The notes under the pieces: generated by a model
What the model saw: only the letters and a program-made list of their open reading frames with translations
The model's database searches: none
What the model was told of the DNA's origin: nothing
Position numbers and translations under genes: made by a program
Shown here: in pieces, positions 57,130-64,000 of the stretch
Layout of the letters: every line of letters starts with the position of its first letter
Position numbering within the stretch: position 1 is the first letter of the stretch
DNA from: Chromera velia
Taxonomy: Eukaryota > Sar > Chromeraceae
Length of the DNA stretch: 64,000 nt
NCBI GenBank assembly: GCA_018398765.1
Contig: JAHBMJ010002282.1
Coordinates: 1-64,000, forward strand
Direction of reading: 5' to 3'

Positions 57130-60100
57130 TTACTTCTTCACACCCACTGCGGGGAGCTCCTGGCCCTCCCGCAACTCCCACTTCAGGTCGGAGCGCCTCA
57201 AGACGTAATCACCGAAGCTCTCGCCCTCGTACCTCTCGTGTGAGTAGTCCCTGAAGAGAAAGGAGGAGGAAAAAGGAAGAGAGGGGAAGGAGAATAAAGC
57301 TGTGAGAGAAGCGCTGTGTTCTGTGAGATTTCCTCACCGCAAAAGACAAAAGAAAAACACACAGGCGGCGATTCGAGAGGACCGGAAAGAGAAAACGGTG
57401 AAGCAGCGCGTGAAGGAGAGGGAAACGGAGGAGCTGCTTCTCGACACAGTACACTTTCCAGAATACCTCTCGGCCCTTTCTTTTCTGTCTTCTCTTCCCC
57501 GTTCAAAGAAGAACCAAAAGCCCATCCATGCAGGCAGCAAAAGATCCTTTATGAAGACAATCGCCCCGACTGACTTGAGGAGAGGACGGAGCTCTGCCAG
57601 GATCTGCTCCTCGTTCACGGCCTCTCTGTAGACCCTACCCGTGCGGTGGCCGAGGAAGTCGCCTCCCAGCCACATGGTGTAGTACCCCGGGGATCGGCCC
57701 ACGAAGCCAATCTCGGCAAGATACGGCCTGGCGCATCCGTTGGGGCACCCGGTCATTCGGACGACAATTTCCTGTCTCCTGAGTCCGGTCTCATCGAGAA
57801 TATCCTCCAACTTAGTGATCAGGTCGGGGAGGTAGCGCTCGGACTCGGCAAAGGCCAGGGGGCAGGTGGGAAGGGCCACGCAGGCAACCGCATTCATCCT
57901 CATGGCGGACAGCCTGAAGTAAGAACAAGGGCACAAGGTTTGGGTGAAGGGTAATGGATCGATTCTGTCAAGAATGTCTGTTCCACAGTTTCGCGCAGAA
58001 GGCAGGAGACTCCTCGAAAAGGCGAAAACAAAAAGTTGAGATTTCTGAGAAACTGCAGAATGGAGGGAAAGAGGAAAGGGCAAGGGAACGGCCAAAGTGT
58101 GCGTGCGGCAGAAATACCGATCAGCCAAGTGACTCACTTGTCCACCTGAAGCCCGTACATGTTGATGAGACCCTGCATTTTGTCCTTGTCCTCCTGGGGG
58201 ATGTCTGAGATGATCAGTCCCTGGTTGCACGTCAACCTGAACACCCCCTTGTGCTCCTGTGCGATATGCCGAAGGGCTGTCTTCATCTTCAGGTGCTCGG
58301 TGTCGATCACTCTGCCCATGTCCAGGAAGATCCCGTAGTGCCAGAGGCCGTCGGTCGTCTGGGCCCACCCGTAGAGATCCTGGCGGGTCGTGAACTGGTA
58401 GGGTCTGCATGGAAAGAGGAGCAAACAGAGAAGGGAGAAGATGGAAGCAAGGGGGTGGAGGACAAGAGGGAAGAGGGGGCGGAGGGTGAGAAAGTGGATC
58501 GGGTCAGTCAATAAACTTAGTACCAGAAAAGGCAGAAGGACACAAGCGGGGAAGCAGCACAATCTATTGTGTTTACAGAACGGGAAACAGCTGAGTCAGC
58601 CAAAGGAAAGAAGGAAAGAAAGGAAACTGGAAAAGAAGGGACCAGAGCGACAGAAACAGACCAAAGAGGAAACAGAGACAGAGACACACAGCCAGAAAAG
58701 CCACTCACCTGGGGTCTTCGAATCTCACGCCCATTCTCTTCTCGACTTCTGCCCTGATGAATCCCACACCGTACTTGTGCACGGTGTACTTGAATCTCGC
58801 CACCTTCCTGTCGGTTCGGTCACCGTAGTCTCTCTGCACAGTCAGGATCGTGGCGAGCATGTGCTTGGCCTGCTCAGGCGTGCAGAAGCAGAGGTCGTCT
58901 GCCACTCTGGGGAAGGTCTTGGCGTTTCCGTTCGTCGTTCCCATGCCGCCTCCCACGGTCACAGTGAAGCCCTCGAGGGCACCGCCGTCCGGGTTGATGA
59001 TCGCCACAAACCCGACGCAGTGGGCGAGGACGTCTGCACAGAATTGTGCGTCAGTGTGATGAGGACGCGCGGAAAAGATCGAAGACTGTAAACGAAAGCG
59101 TGAATGCGACACACAAAAAAGATGACGACCGCCTACAAACAAACCCATGACACTTGTATTCCCTCAAGGGGGAAGGCTTCTCACGGAAAGAAGGTAAAGA
59201 GAAAGCAGGACGAAGAAGGCAAAGGTAGAAAGAAGGCGAGAGAAAGATCTTTGAAAGTGCAAGCGCCTGATGGCATGTCAGTGGACTCCGTCGCGAGATC
59301 CGTTCGAAGAAAAAAAGACACAGTGACGGACAAACAAACAAACGGAGAGAGAGAGTTAGTTGTGTTGACTTACCAACGTCGTTGTAGGGGGGGATAGCCA
59401 CAGCGACCTTGAATTTTCTGGGCAGGTACGTGCGGCCGTAGATGGGCTCAACAGTGTCGGAGGCAGCGAAGGATCCGGACACAAGTTTCTTCGAGTTCAT
59501 CGCCTCCGTGTCGCCCTCCTCGAGGAAGATCTCGTGGAAGGCGGTCGTGCGGGGAAGGCAGTAGTCAGAAAGGTCCTTGGAAACCTGCAGGCAGGCAAGC
59601 AGGTAGGCAGGCAGGCAAGCCTTTATGAAGAGGAACTGTAAAGAAAGCAATGTCAAGCCATGGAACGGACAGGTCATTCTCGATAATCACAAGGTCTCTG
59701 TGTGCGTGCCAGGAGACAACATCAACCAACTCACGGGGGCAGAGAAGGGCTGCGGAAGCTGGCTGCCATCAGCAGAGACAGCTCACAAGGTTCAGAAGGC
59801 TAAGAGAGTTTCAACCTCGAAAAGCATTTACTCATGCTGCACTTCCTGAAGTGGTGTATCTGTTTGTCTGTTCTGTCTTTCTGTGTTGTCTGTCTGACCT
59901 TCTGGATGTGGTCGTAGCACTCAGGGGAGCACACTCCCGGAATGGAAGTGCAGATCACGTTTCTGTTCACGTCACCGCACGCGGCGATGGTGTCCATGCA
60001 GGCTTTGTTCATCTCACGGACTGCCGACTTGAGGTCCTTCTTCAGGACGCCGTGGAGCTGGAAGGTCTGACGGGTCGTCACCTTCAAATGCCCTACTCCG

Positions 60101-62682
60101 TGAGAGTCAGAGAGGGCGTCCATTTTCTGCAGTATCGACACAAACGAGAGATGGAAAGTGTATGTTCTGTCCCGTATTCTGGACGCCATCTGAGGGAAAG
60201 CCAGAAGGTGGCGAAGAGGGTGATGGGACGGAAGGATTGACGCAGGGGAAAACAGTTGCTTCAAATACAGAGGCAGACGTGAATCCACCCCGACTCGTTA
60301 GAACCCTTTCCCTGACTGATTTGACGGACTCATTAACTGACCAGCCACTGGTGGGGTTGGCAGATCCCCCCGGGAAGGCGCACACGGGCCATGAACGAGT
60401 AGGCAGGCTCGATGCCCAGCTTCGCACGCTCAGACCGGTACGTCCTGTCGTCCTGCTGGTAGATGCCTGCAGGGGGGGGAAAGGAGGAGAGCGACGACAG
60501 AGGGGTTGACGAGGAAAGTCTCGAGACAAATAAAAACATAACAATCACCGAAACCGAACGACACCGCATTAGGTTTGTAAATCACCTCAAAAAAAAAAAA
60601 AAAATGAGCCTCCCGTCCGACCCATGCGCCCCGCCCCCTCTTCCCCTCGAGCGCACAAACCGAAAGCAGTACATGTGCATGAAAATGAGCCTCCACCGAC
60701 CAGCCCCCCCTCAGGCAGTCCCAACGGCTGACTGACCGTGGAATTTGATGACCTTGGTGTCCTCGTAGGGCACCTGTGCTGTCGTCCTGTCGTCCAGTGT
60801 CTGCTTCAGAGTGCCCCTCAAGTAGTTCGACCAGACCTTGATCTCCTCGTCAGAGGGGTGCTTGCCGGTGTCAGCGGCCTCTTCCTGCACATGGAGAGAG
60901 GAAAAACAAAAGGGCGCCGCTTGATTTGAGGAAGGAGAAGGACAAAGCGGGCCGCTTGACGTGCGTAAAAGGCCCTTCTTTTGTCTGTAAACCTTCAAAG
61001 AAGACAAAAACTTTGCCCCACTTCTCTTCGAGAAGGAAGGCAGACTGAAGATCCAACAAAACAGCAGAAAAACCCCTTCCCTCCCCCCTGCGCCATCCCC
61101 ATATACACCCCAACGCACCTCTGCAGCACCTCCCTCCTTAACGAGTCCTAGGGCCTCCCACAGTCCAGGTTCCCACTTCCCGTACCCCTCCTCGTACTTG
61201 TCTGTGTCCTGGTCGTCTCCCAGACCCACGTCTACCAGCCTGGAAGCCCCCAGGTACGCCAACCTCTCGTCGAGGTCCCTGCCAGATTTGCAGAAGAACT
61301 GGGGATCGGGCCTGCGGAAGTGAAGGGGTTGCAAGCAGAAGACAACAGAATGTGAAATACAGCAACTAAATGCAGAAAATGTTCTTATACACGGCGCAGA
61401 TCCGAACAAGAGCAGGGCACGGGAGGAAGTGGAACAGGTTGAGACAGATGAAAGGAAAATGCGAGGGGACGGTTACAAAGAGAGTGAAAAGAAAAGAACC
61501 CAAGTCTCCGTTTTAATGTATTCCCGTTCCCCCCCAACATATATGCATCTCTTCCTTTTTCACCCCGTCGCACTTCTATCTCTGTGCTGTTTCTCAATAC
61601 CCCCGCTACCCATTCTAAAAACAGCCGTCTCTGTCCACTGATCATCTCGAAGAGATCTTTTGGCGGGAGCACAGGAATTCATCCTTCGCACAACCAACTG
61701 TGGGCCTTGAACGTCAAGATTAACTCAGTGCTTCTCTCGACTGCACAAGAGTATGCAAGGCTCCATACACTGACCAGTAATGTCTGTCTCCGAGGGCAAA
61801 GACTGCGAAGTTCATTCCCTCCAGACAGCGGGCAGAGTCCAGCTCGGTCAGAGACGTCCAAAGCTTCTTCGCATTTCCGGGGAACTCTCCCTGTCCGGCT
61901 GTGCACACCATGAAGACCACAGTCTCCTCGCCCACCAACTGAGAGGGATCGAATGCATCCATGGGGGCAACCTTTCCGGTTGCTCCCCGTCTCTTTGCCT
62001 CTTTGGCAAAGCGCTTTGCAAGACCCTCTGCGTTACCTCCGTCAGAACCGTACAGCACAGTGAGGGGCTTCTGGGCGACACCGGCCTTGAGCTTGGCCAG
62101 CTGCGCCTTGAGAATATCGTGCCCCTCGGGAAGTTTTTGTGTGTACTTTTCGGGCAGTTCAGGGTGCTTGTTCACCAGCAGAGTGAGGTGAGAAGTTCGG
62201 TCAAGGAACGACTGCAGAGACTCGGGAATGTTCGTAGTGTCAAGGCAGAAGTTGTCCATCCCCTTCAGCTCATTGTTGGGATTCCATCGAAACTCGACAT
62301 CGGGATTCTCTGAGATCACAACCACTGAGGGGCCCTTGAAGGTGCCCGCCTCCGTCAAAGCCCGTCTCACATTCAATTCCTCGTGCCCTGTGGAAGCCAC
62401 AAAACAACCTCCATACTCCAAAGCATAGAGAGGAAGGTCTCTGTTAGAAGCAACCTTGGACTTGCAGATAAGAACCAGGGAGACATTCTTTCCAGAGGAG
62501 ACTGCGGTGTAAACTGCCTTCAAAGCAGCATCTTCAGTAGAAGGACTTGTCACGATGAAATGAGGAGAAGGGGTGCTCTGGATGGCAGTCGGAGCCTTGC
62601 TCACAGCAGAAGCAGACGAATAAATTGCGACTCCTTGGGAGAAAACATCTCGCAAGAGCGCAGTGCACGTGGAAGTGTTCAT
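57130..62682 (-). CDS. Fungal-type sulfite reductase hemoprotein subunit with flavodoxin-like domain
   Basis: The enzyme reduces sulfite to sulfide with six electrons in sulfur assimilation. Ten exons close in phase to 954 aa: 62682-61775, 61311-61119, 60884-60737, 60466-60342, 60126-59899, 59584-59374, 59033-58709, 58404-58138, 57913-57575 and 57250-57130. Domains in order: a pyruvate:ferredoxin-oxidoreductase-like region; a flavodoxin-like domain ([39 protein letters not shown]); and two nitrite/sulfite reductase repeats, with [24 protein letters not shown] and TRQDLYGWA, and the siroheme/[4Fe-4S] cysteines in CVALPTC and TGCPNGC. The layout matches yeast Ecm17/Met5, not the shorter plant ferredoxin enzyme. 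No plastid leader is evident at the chosen ATG, but an upstream exon cannot be excluded. An NADPH flavoprotein partner would be expected elsewhere. Confidence 0.95.
59585..59624 (-). repeat. (CTGC)n-type tract ending in a splice acceptor
   Basis: On the minus strand CTTGCCTGCCTGCCTACCTG runs straight into the CTGCAG acceptor of sulfite reductase exon 6. The acceptor is effectively the last unit of the repeat. Confidence 0.7.
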
Positions 62683-63569
62683 CCAGCCCTTCAAAAACTT
62701 TCTCTTCTCAGATCTCAAACCAAAGTGGGTGATCGATCAATCTATTGACAGATTGACTTCAAAAGAGAAAACTTGCAAAAACGCCCCTTCGTAGAGCAAA
62801 ATCAAAACACAGACAAAGAGTGGTCAAATCAAAATCGTTTCTCACAAAAGTCGGCCAGGTTACAAAAGGAACAGGATGATCAGTGTGCTTTTCCAAATTT
62901 CCCTCCTATTTTCGAATCTTAGTTTGAGGACAGGGCGTCTCTGAGCATGCAGGACGTGCGGCTGAAGGGGGGCCGTGCTGATCCGTCACGCAGAATCGTG
63001 GGGAAAAGTCTTAGCGGGCCCAAAAATTGCCCTTGAGGGCCCCGGAGCGGCTGTATGTGTCGGACTCATTGCATGGGCTGCACCAAAAAAAGCAGTTTCG
63101 GGGGCCCTGGCCGGCCGATGCGAAGCCCTGCACACCGATACGCGCGCGAAGGACGTACGAAGAATCATGCAATGATCGATGCAATTGCATGCAAGCAGGC
63201 ACGCCGCACACGAAAACAGAGTTTAACAGACTTCATCGGACCACATGCAGCGTGCTCGGTGCGACCTCTGGCCGTAGCCGCCGTACCCGATGCAGTTCGT
63301 CAGGGTGATCTCTGGAAGGCACATTGGGTGGAAGTAAAAGACAAGCTCCAGACGCCAAACCAAGGGAACTTGCACGCGAAAACCGACAAGCAGGTCAAGC
63401 CAAGATGGGCACAGAAGCGTGTGAAATGCATGTCGGGTGAGGGGACACACATCGATCTATGAACTCAGGGCAGCATTGAGTGTGCAAAAGAGGCAAAACT
63501 AAACCAATTGAGAAACTTGTCTTCCCGAAACCTTACAATACTCAGAAAGACTCGAAGTCTTGAAGACAC
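62683..63569. promoter_or_regulatory. Divergent promoter region with GC blocks
   Basis: 887 bases separate sulfite reductase from the outward-facing partial gene on its right. GGGCCC, GAGGGCCCCGG and GGGGGCCCTGGCCGGCC words cluster at 63015-63120, and GATGCAATTGCATGC lies at 63179-63193. No gene is convincing inside. Shared regulation is inferred only from position. Confidence 0.4.
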
Positions 63570-64000
63570 ATGAGGGCACTGTGGGAACCTTTTGTTTTCG
63601 CCATCCTTCTGGCGGCCTTTCTCTCAATGGGTGCATCGAGGCGCACTCTTCCCACTTCACAGGATCCCATTGCGAGTCGTCCGCAAATTGTGGCGCGCCG
63701 AAATGCAAGGAGGCGTCCAAGGACCGCCACTGCCCTTCTACAGTCAGTACCCACCATCTTCAACCTATATATGAATTTTTTTGTATGGACTCATATATAT
63801 CATACGAAACTCGAAGCATGCGTTCGTCTACAAGCTCATTTTGGCACGCACAGCCCCCTCCACTGTTTTCAAAAGATTTTTCCAGCCTCTCATTGCAGTA
63901 TACATTCTTTACAGGAATGCACTGAAACTGGAGGAGAAGTTTACGTGCACTTCGAAGAAAACAACAGACGTGCTGTTGGTGCATGCTCATTTTGTTTGCA
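63570..64000 (+). CDS. 5' part of a gene encoding a signal-peptide protein (runs off the window)
   Basis: The ATG at 63570 opens MRALWEPFVFAILLAAFLSMG, a good signal peptide, then an Arg/Ser/Thr/Pro-rich stretch that could be a plastid transit region. The frame stays open to the window end, but a CTACA|GTCAGT donor (exon end 63742) and a TTTACAG acceptor (exon start 63915) join in phase, giving QNALKLEEKFTCTSKK, which reads more like mature protein. The product is unknown and truncated by the window edge. Confidence 0.5.
   Translation, partial: MRALWEPFVFAILLAAFLSMGASRRTLPTSQDPIASRPQIVARRNARRRPRTATALLQSVPTIFNLYMNFFVWTHIYHTKLEACVRLQAHFGTHSPLHCFQKIFPASHCSIHSLQECTETGGEVYVHFEENNRRAVGACSFCL

Noticed and set aside
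63055-63462. 135-codon frame in the sulfite reductase upstream region
   Set aside because: Overlaps the GC blocks and promoter-like words; content looks random.
1-64000. Retroelement, Polinton or other virus-derived copies
   Set aside because: I found no reverse transcriptase, integrase, capsid or long terminal repeat signature in any frame; the mobile elements seen are DNA transposon derivatives.
1-64000. tRNA or rRNA genes
   Set aside because: No convincing A-box/B-box pair or rRNA core sequence was noticed by eye; a tRNA scan would be decisive and was not possible.

Overview
The window looks like nuclear DNA of a photosynthetic alveolate or a similar protist with a complex plastid; a chromerid such as Chromera is my best guess, not a proof. 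The genes are intron-rich, with GT-AG introns of about 70 to 1270 bp that usually end in TGCAG. One protein has a two-part plastid-type leader. A fungal-type sulfite reductase, an animal/plant-type CHD1L, a CANT1 apyrase and a hybrid histidine kinase sit side by side, and microsatellites are very dense.

Layout, left to right: a quiet 2.1 kb; an Mpo1-like membrane dioxygenase (+); an AT-rich gap; a long CHD1L/ALC1-type remodeller (-) whose last exons add an acidic tail with a PCNA-binding (PIP) box; a CANT1 apyrase (+), divergent from CHD1L; a hybrid histidine kinase (-); a small secreted protein (-); an Apollo/SNM1 nuclease (+); a secreted MICAL-like FAD monooxygenase (+); a repeat-filled gap with an hAT-type element; a nitroreductase-fold membrane protein (-), divergent from a PAQR/hemolysin III protein (+); a leucine-rich-repeat protein (-); 5.5 kb of satellites and MITEs; a plastid-type duplicated membrane protein (-); 3.5 kb without a convincing gene; sulfite reductase (-); and the start of a gene with a signal peptide running off the right end (+).

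I resolved complete exon chains, with phases that close exactly, for CANT1 (9 exons, 394 aa), the FAD monooxygenase (3 exons, 517 aa), PAQR (4 exons, 263 aa) and sulfite reductase (10 exons, 954 aa). The Apollo nuclease has 11 exons (560 aa, or 432 aa with an alternative last exon). The LRR gene has 6 exons and closes at 926 aa if one base missing from a C6 run is allowed for.

Both CHD1L and Apollo belong to DNA-damage and chromatin biology, but I see no operon-like logic. Genes look independent, often as divergent pairs sharing a 0.7 to 0.9 kb promoter with a GGCC-rich block. The most unusual signals are genome-style features: about half of the splice donors read GTC rather than GTR, tetranucleotide tracts start exactly at splice donors, two MITE families built from the same modules carry 8-bp target duplications, and an hAT-like element has a perfect 8-bp duplication.
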